Source of the DNA: a virus
Virus record (IMG/VR): IMGVR_UViG_3300045820_000026
Coordinates: 1 to 28,304 of that record
Strand: one strand, 5' to 3'
Length of the DNA stretch: 28,304 nt
Below are positions 1-8,904 of the stretch, in pieces. Below the pieces are notes generated by a model. It was not told the DNA's origin. It ran no database searches and saw only the letters and a list, made by a program, of their open reading frames with translations. The translations under genes and the position numbers were made by a program. Positions within the stretch are counted from its first letter, which is position 1, and each line of letters starts with the position of its first letter.

Positions 1-234
1 GACTGTCGCCGGCTCACCGGTAAGAGCGAACGCGCCGTAGGCTGCAGAGAGCTTACGCCCTTCCGTCAGGACTGCCGGCTCGCCCGTGAACGCGAACGCG
101 CCGTAGGCTGCGGAAAGTATGATTGCTTGCTTGCCGGCTACGACACCAACGCCGGGGATCACATAACTCCCGGAAGCATCCGTGACGATGACGGACCGCC
201 CTGCGAACGAGCCTGAGAGAACCCGCGCGCCCAT
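1..234 (-). CDS. Phage protein with 22-residue repeats, N-terminal part (cut by left edge)
   Basis: Seventy-eight codons without a stop run off the left edge. The ATG at 234 lies one base after the TGA of the 501-aa gene, and an in-frame stop just upstream leaves it as the only start. No good ribosome binding site is visible, so translation is probably coupled to the upstream gene. The protein contains two copies of a 22-residue unit (LSAAYGAFAFTGEPAVLTEG and LSAAYGAFALTGEPATV), seen at DNA level as a 66-bp period between about 11 and 120. Repeats of the type 'GxFxLTGxxAxL' are common in phage proteins encoded beside tail genes. From memory of such sequences I take this as a virion or tail-associated protein, but the function is unknown. 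More repeats probably lie beyond the edge. Confidence 0.75.
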   Translation of the reverse strand, partial: MGARVLSGSFAGRSVIVTDASGSYVIPGVGVVAGKQAIILSAAYGAFAFTGEPAVLTEGRKLSAAYGAFALTGEPATV

Positions 235-235
235 C

Positions 236-1741
236 TCAGGTGATCACAATGACAGGATTGATGTAGACCGTCGTGCTGGCCTTCCCGAGCATCACCCGCC
301 CACGCACCCGCCCCGCGCGCTGAGGCGTGAACGTGACCTGCAAGTGCTGGTAGACCGGGGTCGCCGGAGAGCTGTTCCATGTCGCTGTGGACGTGGTGAC
401 TGCAGCGGAAGAGGTCAGAGCGGTCGTGGGGCGACTGTTGGCGACCGTGACCAGCGGTGTGCCTGACGCACCCATGTACTCCAGCAGCAGCCAAATGTCG
501 TCGGTGTTAAGAGAGGCGCTCGACACGATCTCGACCGTGGCTGTCTTGCTGACGCCCGTAACCAGATTTTCGACGTCGAACCAGAAAGTCTCCAGCGGAG
601 CCACCCACTTGTCGATCTTGGTCGAGGCGGAGACCATCTTGAGGCTGAACGCGCCGATGTCATCGGTCGCGCCACCCGTCAAAACGATCGTGCGCTCGGT
701 GGTGACGTTGCCAGCGATCTGCGCATGATCGTTACGCACAACCGACCCATCCCAGCAATTGACCATCTCGATGATCGGCGCGTTGCCGCTGGGTGTTCCT
801 GCCAGCAATGTGACGCTAGAGGCGATCTTGCACCCCTCCAGTAGGATTTTGCTGGAGCAGGTAGCGCTGTTGGCGTAGGCCAGCGTGCCGCTGTAGCCGC
901 TGAAATCGACGCCGACGCAGTCGATCAGGCTGGTGGAAGTGCCGAATGTGAACAGGTTGGTGACAGCGGTTCCCGGCAGAGGGGCGGCGGTGTTGATCCA
1001 TGTTAGATCAACCGAGACGCCGAAGTTAAACGTCTGCGCCACGTGCGCGAAGGAGATCGACGTATTGTCGAGAATGATCTCCGCGTAGTCTGCCGCCCAC
1101 ACTTTGTACAGCGAGGTCGCGCTGGAGATCACCAACGCGCAGTTTTTGAGGTAGAACGAGCCGTAGTTCACTTGATTGAAGCATATACTCCCGGCCGACG
1201 CCGTCAGCGTCAGCCCCTCGATATGGACTGGCTTGGCGCTGTCGAGGTACAGGGCTTGGAAGGTGATCGCCGCACCCGGGGTCAGATCGGCGGCAACCGG
1301 TGGCACCGACCCGGCGCGGGTGACGCTGAGTAAAAACGTAGTCAGCGTGGTCCAGCTGCCGGTGATGGTGGAGATGAAGTTGGTTGAAGCCGCCGTGGTT
1401 TCGCTGTGATCGCTCGACAGGAAAATCTTGTCGCCAGCGGTAGCAAAGGAACTCGTCAAAACGTCGGTGACGGTCGAGACATCCCCTGCCGCCCCGCTCC
1501 AGCCATAAGTGTCGCTGTTAATCGCCGTGAACACCGCGCCATTGGTGGTCGTGCCGCCAAGAGTAAAGCCCCATGTCGGCTCCGTGCCTGTCGTCGTCCC
1601 GCCGGTGGTGCAGCGATAAGCGATCCTCTTGCCAGCGACAGCCGCCGTCGGCCGGATGATCTGTCCGACCGTGTAAAGCGTCGTCCCCGCCCATGCGGGG
1701 ATGGCGGCATAGGCAGCACTCGATACATACCAATTAGCCAT
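236..1741 (-). CDS. Probable tail appendage or virion surface protein (501 aa)
   Basis: The N-terminus (MANWYVSSAAYAAIPAWAG, then TLYTVGQIIRPT) resembles the start of many phage virion proteins. The same is true of the following Thr/Gly-rich piece ending in TEPTWG. The rest is rich in Ser, Thr, Ala, Val and Ile with short alternating beta-like stretches and no catalytic motif, as in beta-helix or beta-sandwich appendages. The ATG at 1741 follows a perfect AGGAGG with five bases between. It lies 21 bp after the 140-aa gene and directly before the repeat protein. The position downstream of the internal virion protein gene suits a tail spike, fibre or head-decoration role. I infer the role; the fold is not proven. 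Confidence 0.75.
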   Translation of the reverse strand: MANWYVSSAAYAAIPAWAGTTLYTVGQIIRPTAAVAGKRIAYRCTTGGTTTGTEPTWGFTLGGTTTNGAVFTAINSDTYGWSGAAGDVSTVTDVLTSSFATAGDKIFLSSDHSETTAASTNFISTITGSWTTLTTFLLSVTRAGSVPPVAADLTPGAAITFQALYLDSAKPVHIEGLTLTASAGSICFNQVNYGSFYLKNCALVISSATSLYKVWAADYAEIILDNTSISFAHVAQTFNFGVSVDLTWINTAAPLPGTAVTNLFTFGTSTSLIDCVGVDFSGYSGTLAYANSATCSSKILLEGCKIASSVTLLAGTPSGNAPIIEMVNCWDGSVVRNDHAQIAGNVTTERTIVLTGGATDDIGAFSLKMVSASTKIDKWVAPLETFWFDVENLVTGVSKTATVEIVSSASLNTDDIWLLLEYMGASGTPLVTVANSRPTTALTSSAAVTTSTATWNSSPATPVYQHLQVTFTPQRAGRVRGRVMLGKASTTVYINPVIVIT

Positions 1742-1762
1742 AGGAGCCTCCTACGGCTAAGC

Positions 1763-2185
1763 TCAAGTCAGCTGGAGCACGCCTTGGACACTGTCCAAAG
1801 TCACCGTGAAAGTCTCGCCTGCAGCCAGCGTCACCGCCGAACCGTAGTCCCAATAGCCCACCAAGTTGCCTGCCGCCGCCGTCGAATTATAGAGCGCAGC
1901 ATAACGGAACGGGCCGATCGAGCCGCCGGCCGCTGTCCACGTCGCCGGATTGGCGAGGATCAGCTTATAAAGCCCAGCGGCTTGGGAGCTGGACGTCAGA
2001 GCCGCGGAATTGCCGCCAGCAGTATAGCCGTTGCCGGCGCTGATCTCGGTGAGGTCCGTCTTGACCGCGTTCGTCGCCACCGGCGCAGTGTTGGTCAGGA
2101 GGATTTTGAGGGTGTCGGACCCAAAATTGTGAACATGGTTGCAAACATCGGCGACCATGATGTTGAATTTGTTGAACGCGGCCAA
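1763..2185 (-). CDS. Conserved small phage virion-type protein (140 aa, TTG start)
   Basis: The pattern 'FNKFN....NFGSDTLKILLTNTAPVATNAV...LTEISAGNGYTAGG' is a recurrent phage family that I recognise, found next to tail or appendage genes. Its function is not established. The start is TTG at 2185: a perfect AGGAGG lies five bases upstream and no in-frame ATG or GTG fits the conserved N-terminus. The protein is rich in beta-type residues, with no membrane segment. It sits between the 2223-aa protein and the 501-aa appendage-like protein. A virion or tail-associated role is inferred from family and position. Confidence 0.82.
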   Translation of the reverse strand: MAAFNKFNIMVADVCNHVHNFGSDTLKILLTNTAPVATNAVKTDLTEISAGNGYTAGGNSAALTSSSQAAGLYKLILANPATWTAAGGSIGPFRYAALYNSTAAAGNLVGYWDYGSAVTLAAGETFTVTLDSVQGVLQLT

Positions 2186-2231
2186 TGTAGCCTCCTGTGT
2201 TTCGTGTTGAAGTTATGCCACAAATCAAGGC

Positions 2232-5200
2232 TTAGCGCCAGTTACCGAAGTCGGTCAGGTGACGTGTCGCCAAGTCGTTTGCTCTGATGCCGAGCGGCAT
2301 CCCAAGACCCCTCGCCTGCGCCGCCTGCTGCACCTGTCTGGTCAGCTGCATTGGGAAGCCTTGGAGAGGTCCTACCATTCCGGGGTTGTTCTGGGCGTAC
2401 TGCCGCGCCTGCTGCATCCAATAGGCTTGGTCCCCGCGCTCTCCTGTCGACTGAGCGAGCATCAGATGCCGGTCAATGTTCCCTGATCTGTAACTCCGCT
2501 GAGCCGTCAAGCCCTGCTCCGCCTTCACTGCCTCGTCGTAATCCGCCTTACGCGCCGGCTCGATCCCTACTGCCTGCAGCAGGTTTTCCCAGTGCGCCGG
2601 CTGGATCGGAAGTGGCGTCCCGTCCTTGTTGATGTAGCCGTACTTCTCCGCCCGATAAGCTCCAACCATATCCCTGAGCGTTTCAGGCAGGATTTTCTGG
2701 AGGCCAAGCATGTAGTCGCCATTCATCATGTCCCGCGCGCCCAGAGCGGCGTTTGTCACATCTCCGAATGCTGCGCCAGCCATGGACCTCAGCCAGTCAT
2801 GCTCCGCGTCCTCGAACTTGCGCTTCTCCTGCATCATCCGAGTGAAGGGGATTACATGCTGGAAGCCGAGTTCGGAGAGGTCGATCCCAGCAAACCGCGG
2901 CAGCCCGCGCGCAACAGCCGCTCCAACTTGAGGCCCGAACACGCTATCCAGCCAGTGCCGGTAAGACGCCTCGACATTAATGTCGTCCCTTCCGGTGAGC
3001 GCCGAAGCGATCTTGTCGTAAGCGCCGGACAGGAACCCTGCCGCCGGGAGCCCGAGCGTACCGGCGAGCATCATGGTTGACGCGGCGTGCGCCAGCAGAA
3101 ACCTGCCGGACTCGATCTGGTTGGCCTTGCGCTCCTCCGGCGTGGCTCCGACCTTGCCAAACAGCCCGTTGAGTTCGCGGTAATATTGCGTCAACACACG
3201 GGTCTGAAACGCGGTGAAACTCAGCATCAATGGCGTCGCCTGCCCGAACGGGCCGGACTTCCCGGTGAGACGAGAGGTAGCGGAGGACGAGTAGTCCTTC
3301 TGTGACTGTAGAATGGACCGAGAGACGAAGTCCTCGACCGACGGCGCGAGCTTCATCTGCTGATCCTTCGGCAAAGAACTATAAAGCTCTCTCGCTGCAG
3401 CACCTGTCCAGATGCGAGGAATAAGCTCGGTATAGCGCCCGATAGCGTTCGCCCACCCAACCATTTTTGCGGTGCGCGGATCGCCTCCCTCGGCCGCGGA
3501 GGTCATCATGTGAGTGAACGTGCCGCCGGTATAATCCCCGTGGTTGGCATTACGCATGTGGAACAGCGCTTTGTCCGCCCCAACCGCCTTGACCAACTCG
3601 TCGTGGCTGAACCCGCCTGACTCGCCATACTCTCCCCCGATAACGGCGCGCGTCACCTTCATCGCCTCGTCGAAAGTCTTAGCGAGTGTTGGAACCACGA
3701 CCCTATAGGGGAAGTTCTTGACGAACTGCGGCACCGTAAACATTGGTATCTGGCTCAGCATCATCAGGCCAACACCGGGAGACGAGCCTATGTGCGCGGT
3801 AGAAACCGCCGCCAGCGCCGTATCAAAGTATGGATTGGACTGTGTCCACGCTTTTTGCGCCTCACGAGTGATGATCTCGTCCGCGAAACGCTGCGCCGCC
3901 GTGGCGTTGCCATTCGTCATCGCTTCCGGGTCAGACTTCAACGCCTTGACGCCGCTACGCAAGGACTGCAGATTGGCGGCAATATCCGCACGGGTGCCGT
4001 AATCCGCCACCGCGCCAGCGCCTCTGAGCACGCGCTGGTTAAACGCCTTGAGCATATTCTCATCGAAAGCGTGAACGCTATCGCGCTTTTGCAGGCTCTT
4101 GGCCAAGGAGTTGTCTGACAGCACCCCCATCCATTGCCGCGTCAGAGCCCCGAGCGCCTGCGTGTGCGCCTTCGCGTAAGCGGCCTTGGTGACATCGTCC
4201 GCGTCCTCTGGAGGCTCCGGCAAGCGCTCCTGCAGCGCCGCGATCTCTCGCGCCAGAAACTTCGGCCCGACACCGGCCATCGCTACGGGGTCGTCGATTT
4301 TGCCGGACTTGATGGTGCTCTCCCCACCATCTTCCTTGGCGAAATGTCCTTGCTTCTCCAACTTGAGGAATAGGGCTGCCGCCTGCTGCTGCTGAGCAGC
4401 GGTGTCCACCCGCAGGAAAATCCGATCGGAGGCCAAATCTTTTTGCACTGTCAGACCATCGAAACGAGCCTCTTTCAGAGCGTCGGCGATCGCCGCAACC
4501 GAGACAGGGTTAGGACGCCCGTCTACTGTGGCGATGCGCCCCCCAGCGAAATAATCGCCGTTGCCGTGTGTGACCGGGAAGTACGCCGCGCCCTTCTCAA
4601 CCTGATCTATTCCTTTGCCGACCAACGCCAGCTGCGACACAAGACCTTCCTGACTCCCGGGCTTGTCCAGCACGAGTTTATCAGCGAGATCGGTTAGCCC
4701 TTTGAGCCGCCCCTGCCAGAACTTCTCGGTCTCTGCCGGGCTGCCGTGGATCGCATCGGCGTACTGGAACTCCCGCGACGGGTTGACGACACCCTTCATC
4801 GACTCGGGCGACGCGCCCTGCATAAAGTGATGAAGCTGAGACGCCAGCTCGGCATACCGGGTCGCCCTCAGTGTGGTGCGCGCGGCCTCATAAACGTCCA
4901 ACGCCTTCATCGAACCCGCGTCTCGATAGTCCTTATTGGCCTCCAGTACCAATTTCTGCAGATCGGCCGCGTTCGGCTCCTTCTGGAGCCACGTATGCTC
5001 CGCCCAAGTCTTTGCCGGGTCGACATCCCATGCCGACCAGCGCATCAGCTTATTGATCTGCTCCTGAGCCTTGGCTGGAAGCGCCGTGATGTCCTTGATC
5101 GCCGATGCGCCGACCTGCGCCATGTTAGATGCGATCATCCGCCGATCGCGGTTGAACTGGTCGTGAACCTCTCCCTGCCCGAGGCCATAATTTTTCAGCT

Positions 5201-8200
5201 CCCAACCGATATGCTGCATCTCTGTGGCATAGGCGCGGGCCTGCGCCATCGTCTCTTTCAGGCCGGGTCCCAGCTTCTCAAAGAACGACATAGGGACGGA
5301 TTTGAGGTCCTCCCGCATCTTGTCCACGATCGGGTTCATGCTGCGCATGACTTCGTTGGCGTGAGGCACCGAGCCGGGGACCGGCTCACGCCCCGGGATC
5401 GGATCGCGGCCATCGGTCAACTTGAGCTTGGCGGTCTCATCCATCACCCGCCCAGAGATGTCCAGCACCTGATCGAAAGCATTTCTCAAACGTGGCTCGA
5501 TACCGAGCATCCGCCCGAACGTGTTCTTGATTTGTTGCCACAAGCCGGGGCTCTGCGACTTGAGATAGGCCTGCACGTAGGGATTGGAGTGCGACTCAGC
5601 CATGAACTCGCGCGCGGGCGTGTCCCCCTCCCCCGGGGCGTTGAACGCATAGGCCAGCGTCGGGTCGGCCTTCACCTCCGGGGACGCGGCATCGGAGATG
5701 CGGGAGAATACCTTCTTGAACACCCGCCAGCCGGGCGAGTTGGCGTCGGCTGCGGCGTTGGACAGCGGATGGATGACCTCGTGCAGGGCGTCCCGCGACG
5801 CGCCAGCAGTGCGGTTGAAGGTGATTGCGCCGGTGCCCCTGTCATACTCCGCGTTTGTCGACCAGAGCCCCCCTGAGCCGTCGTCCGTCCCAAGTTTCAA
5901 CGGCGCTTTGACCCCGGTCTCTTGGGCGCGGCCGAACAGCCGCGCGGCAATCTGGGACTGGTCTCGATCTGGACTGGTGTTGGCAATGTGGGCCAGCACA
6001 TGCTGGATGTCGCCGCCGGCCTGCACCGTGTCGATCACTCCCTGATCCGGGGCGGTCTCCTCGACGCCAGCAGCCGATCGGCTGTACTGCTTGTCATCAC
6101 GACGATGAGCCAGAAACTCCTCAATCGAAAGCGGCGACCCACCTTTCTTGAGGGCCGGAGCGACGAGAGAAGTCTTAGCGGTTTCGACAGGAGCTGTCGT
6201 GTGCGGAACGGTCTCTACCACGCCCGACCCGGCCCCCGCCGCACGCGCCGCAGCGGGGTTCACCAGTGGCTTGTATATGTCTCTCCCCAGTGCTTGGGAG
6301 CGTATGTTCTGCTTCCCCAGAGCATCAATGGTCTGCCCGAACTGCGCATTATCTCGGATGCCCTCCGCCTCCTGCGCATTGGCCGCAAGGATGGCGTCAT
6401 TGCTGCTCAACGTAGGATTACGGCCTCTGGAGGAGTCCTCGTCGGTCTGCGCCGGCAGCTCAGTGGGCTTGGGAGCCTCAGGAGGTTTGGGAGCTTCAGG
6501 AGCAGAGTTCAGAAACTCATGCGCCTGCGCCGGCGTCATGTGTTTGATCTCGTCCGCCGTCTTCCCACGCGCCCGCATCTCCGCCTTCATCTTGGCGGTG
6601 ATCATGAACGGAATGCCGCCATCCACAGTCCCGGCGGCCGGGGGCTCGGGAGGCTTGGGGGCCTCAGGCGTCCCTACCGCCGCGACCTTGCCATCCTTGA
6701 GCCCAAGTGTGCCCTTGGGGCGCTCTACCGGCCCTGCGGTCGGTGCGGGGGCCTCCTTGGCCGCCTCCGTCGCCGGGTCGATCCACAAGAGATGGAATTT
6801 GTCTGTCCTCTTGGGGTTAGGGTTGCTCAGCGCTGCATCGCCTTCCGCCTTGATGTCACGAGGATTGTCAAGGTTCATCAGCTGCGCGGTCTTGTTCTCC
6901 CGCATGGACCAGAGCGCGGCATCCAGATCGGCACGCGGGATGTCGCTCAACTCCTTACGGAGCGCGCTGAGCCGCACGTTATCCTGCGCCGGCTGCCCGG
7001 CGAGCTTGTAGAACGCCTGCTTGATGCGGTCCTCTACCGGCCCTGCGGTCGGTGTGGTGGCTTCTTGGACAGGTGCTGGTGTTTCGGCTGCGCCTTCGAC
7101 AGGTGCTTGGGCGGGGATTTCTTCAGGACCCGGTCGGGGAGTTTCGTTCCCGACGGTGTTGCCTTCTCGAACTCCGTCGACAGGTCTGGCCGGTTCTCCC
7201 GTAGCCATCGTCTCTGGGCCTCTGACTTCAGCGGCATTCTTGGCCTCCCTTGGCTGCTCAATAACCTGTCCGCTCTTGTCAATGATGCCGGACTTCAAGG
7301 CCAATGCCTCGACCACAGGGTTGTAGCCCTTGGCTCCGCCGCTCTGGATGCGGTTCCGCACCGCCTCGACCCACGCTTGGTCGTGCGACAATGTCGGGTC
7401 GGCCTGCATCAGGACGACCGCTTCCTTGGCAATATTCCCGACAACCTGCGTCGGCTTGACGTTTGCGCCTTTGAGTACCTCCCTCAGCTGTCCCTTGACG
7501 ACCTCCGGGTTCGCCTGAACCGGCAAAGGCGCGGGAGCCTCTCCCGCGGTGTCGAAACCGGGAGCCTGCGGCCCGACATACCCCGGACGATCCTGAGGCA
7601 CGCCTGCCGGCGGCAACGGCTCCTGCAGCGGCTGGCCGAAGAGTTCGTTCTGATAGCCCACCGGAGCCTGATTGCGCTGATCGTAGACCCCAAGGCTCGG
7701 CCAGACATCACCCTGTGGACTGACAAACCCACGTTCCGCACCGGGCGGCTGGTAGGTCAACTGCCGAGGAGGCTCGGGAGGCGTATAAACCGGCGCGCCG
7801 GGCAGCACTTCAGCCTCACCCATCCGGCGCTGCTGGAACGGCAGGCCCGGGTCGAGAGGGGTCGGCGTCGGCGGAAGAGGAGCCTCTTGGTTCCCGATCG
7901 TGGCGTCATCCCACCGGCGCTGCTGGAACCCCGGAGGACCTTCAGCAGGGACTTCAGGGGCCTGAGCAGGCGCGCCTGCAGGCTGCTCCGGCGGAACAGG
8001 CGTATCCATCCCGTGAGGCTTGTTTCCGCCGAGCGCGCCGCCAGCACCGCCGAACAGGCCGCCGATCGCGCCGCCGAGCAGGGCGGACTTGACGATCTCC
8101 TTGGCACGATCCGCGAATGGGGTGGTGGGGTCGGCGAACGGCTGATTGAGCGCCGTCTGGACGCCCGCCTGCAGCATATTGGTCGCGCCGGCCGCCGCGC

Positions 8201-8903
8201 CGCCGGTCAGCACACGCTTGGTAATGCCTCCAGCAAGCCCTTTCTCCGCCAGACCACGCAACTGCGTCGGCATGATCGCGCCGACCGCCGCCTCAGGAAC
8301 GCCGACGCCCAGCGCCAGCGCCGCCTTGCCTTGATCAGGGCCTCCGTTGGCCAACTGCTCCTGATAAGCGCCGCCGGCCATAAGCGGATAGCCAGCCAGC
8401 CCGCCGCCGATCAGATGTCGAGCCCATTCTGAGCCGGCCGCTTCCGCAACTTCTCCAACCGCGCCGCCTGCGCCGCCCAAGAGCCTCGGCACAACACGCC
8501 CGAGAGCCGCCAGAGCCGCAGGGGCCTTAGCCGGAGCCAGAGCCGCGCCGCCCGCCATGAACGCCGCCAGTGTCGGAACCGCCTTGGCGACCTGATACCC
8601 CATGCCGGGGACTGACCACGGGCTGCCGGAGTGATCCGGTCCACCACCGAACTCGTACTGCGGCAAACCGGCCGCCTCTGACGCCGCGCCGAGCCTTCGA
8701 GCCCAGTCCTCGCCGCCTTCGGCCAGTGGAGTGATGCCGGTCGCGCGGCCAACCGCGCCGCCGAAACCTGCCAACGAGCCCCCGAGCCCGAGCACGCCAG
8801 AGGAAAGGCCCGCGACCAACGGGTTTGAGCCCATCGCCGGCTCAGGGGGAGGAGGGGCCATCTTCGGCAGCGAGTTGAAGAAGTTGGCGTCAAAACCAGC
8901 CAT
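2232..8903 (-). CDS. Giant polyvalent / internal virion protein with zinc-metallopeptidase motif (2223 aa)
   Basis: One uninterrupted frame. Residues about 24-310 are Gly/Ala-rich and hydrophobic, suggesting membrane-active helices. About 290-960 are Pro/Glu/Ala-rich linkers with a repeated FQQRR motif near 326 and 356, and a short helical motif (MITAKMKAEMRARGKTADEI) from about 767. A metallopeptidase signature follows: HEVIH at 1041-1045 and EFMAE at 1099-1103, the usual HExxH plus downstream Glu spacing. The C-terminal half is long, helical and charged, and ends in a Gln-rich tail. It resembles the very large 'polyvalent' or PLxRFG-type phage proteins, but I cannot assign named domains with certainty. 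By position it is probably packaged in the head and ejected with DNA, the peptidase cutting a virion or host protein. ATG at 8903 lies one base after the previous stop. No good Shine-Dalgarno is visible, so translation is probably coupled. Confidence 0.9.
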   Translation of the reverse strand: MAGFDANFFNSLPKMAPPPPEPAMGSNPLVAGLSSGVLGLGGSLAGFGGAVGRATGITPLAEGGEDWARRLGAASEAAGLPQYEFGGGPDHSGSPWSVPGMGYQVAKAVPTLAAFMAGGAALAPAKAPAALAALGRVVPRLLGGAGGAVGEVAEAAGSEWARHLIGGGLAGYPLMAGGAYQEQLANGGPDQGKAALALGVGVPEAAVGAIMPTQLRGLAEKGLAGGITKRVLTGGAAAGATNMLQAGVQTALNQPFADPTTPFADRAKEIVKSALLGGAIGGLFGGAGGALGGNKPHGMDTPVPPEQPAGAPAQAPEVPAEGPPGFQQRRWDDATIGNQEAPLPPTPTPLDPGLPFQQRRMGEAEVLPGAPVYTPPEPPRQLTYQPPGAERGFVSPQGDVWPSLGVYDQRNQAPVGYQNELFGQPLQEPLPPAGVPQDRPGYVGPQAPGFDTAGEAPAPLPVQANPEVVKGQLREVLKGANVKPTQVVGNIAKEAVVLMQADPTLSHDQAWVEAVRNRIQSGGAKGYNPVVEALALKSGIIDKSGQVIEQPREAKNAAEVRGPETMATGEPARPVDGVREGNTVGNETPRPGPEEIPAQAPVEGAAETPAPVQEATTPTAGPVEDRIKQAFYKLAGQPAQDNVRLSALRKELSDIPRADLDAALWSMRENKTAQLMNLDNPRDIKAEGDAALSNPNPKRTDKFHLLWIDPATEAAKEAPAPTAGPVERPKGTLGLKDGKVAAVGTPEAPKPPEPPAAGTVDGGIPFMITAKMKAEMRARGKTADEIKHMTPAQAHEFLNSAPEAPKPPEAPKPTELPAQTDEDSSRGRNPTLSSNDAILAANAQEAEGIRDNAQFGQTIDALGKQNIRSQALGRDIYKPLVNPAAARAAGAGSGVVETVPHTTAPVETAKTSLVAPALKKGGSPLSIEEFLAHRRDDKQYSRSAAGVEETAPDQGVIDTVQAGGDIQHVLAHIANTSPDRDQSQIAARLFGRAQETGVKAPLKLGTDDGSGGLWSTNAEYDRGTGAITFNRTAGASRDALHEVIHPLSNAAADANSPGWRVFKKVFSRISDAASPEVKADPTLAYAFNAPGEGDTPAREFMAESHSNPYVQAYLKSQSPGLWQQIKNTFGRMLGIEPRLRNAFDQVLDISGRVMDETAKLKLTDGRDPIPGREPVPGSVPHANEVMRSMNPIVDKMREDLKSVPMSFFEKLGPGLKETMAQARAYATEMQHIGWELKNYGLGQGEVHDQFNRDRRMIASNMAQVGASAIKDITALPAKAQEQINKLMRWSAWDVDPAKTWAEHTWLQKEPNAADLQKLVLEANKDYRDAGSMKALDVYEAARTTLRATRYAELASQLHHFMQGASPESMKGVVNPSREFQYADAIHGSPAETEKFWQGRLKGLTDLADKLVLDKPGSQEGLVSQLALVGKGIDQVEKGAAYFPVTHGNGDYFAGGRIATVDGRPNPVSVAAIADALKEARFDGLTVQKDLASDRIFLRVDTAAQQQQAAALFLKLEKQGHFAKEDGGESTIKSGKIDDPVAMAGVGPKFLAREIAALQERLPEPPEDADDVTKAAYAKAHTQALGALTRQWMGVLSDNSLAKSLQKRDSVHAFDENMLKAFNQRVLRGAGAVADYGTRADIAANLQSLRSGVKALKSDPEAMTNGNATAAQRFADEIITREAQKAWTQSNPYFDTALAAVSTAHIGSSPGVGLMMLSQIPMFTVPQFVKNFPYRVVVPTLAKTFDEAMKVTRAVIGGEYGESGGFSHDELVKAVGADKALFHMRNANHGDYTGGTFTHMMTSAAEGGDPRTAKMVGWANAIGRYTELIPRIWTGAAARELYSSLPKDQQMKLAPSVEDFVSRSILQSQKDYSSSATSRLTGKSGPFGQATPLMLSFTAFQTRVLTQYYRELNGLFGKVGATPEERKANQIESGRFLLAHAASTMMLAGTLGLPAAGFLSGAYDKIASALTGRDDINVEASYRHWLDSVFGPQVGAAVARGLPRFAGIDLSELGFQHVIPFTRMMQEKRKFEDAEHDWLRSMAGAAFGDVTNAALGARDMMNGDYMLGLQKILPETLRDMVGAYRAEKYGYINKDGTPLPIQPAHWENLLQAVGIEPARKADYDEAVKAEQGLTAQRSYRSGNIDRHLMLAQSTGERGDQAYWMQQARQYAQNNPGMVGPLQGFPMQLTRQVQQAAQARGLGMPLGIRANDLATRHLTDFGNWR

Positions 8904-8904
8904 T

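Noticed and set aside
1741-1753. Palindrome TAGGAGCCTCCTA at the ribosome site of the 501-aa gene as a regulatory hairpin
   Set aside because: With a one-base centre the RNA could form only about three pairs, and the dyad follows simply from AGGAGG next to CTCCT.
5922-8432. An 836-codon open frame on the plus strand, and others of 200-450 codons opposite the late genes (4746-5876, 12884-14125, 14227-15315, 16290-17219)
   Set aside because: They are antisense to well-supported genes, Arg/Leu/His-rich as expected from the complementary frame of GC-rich coding DNA, and lack ribosome sites.
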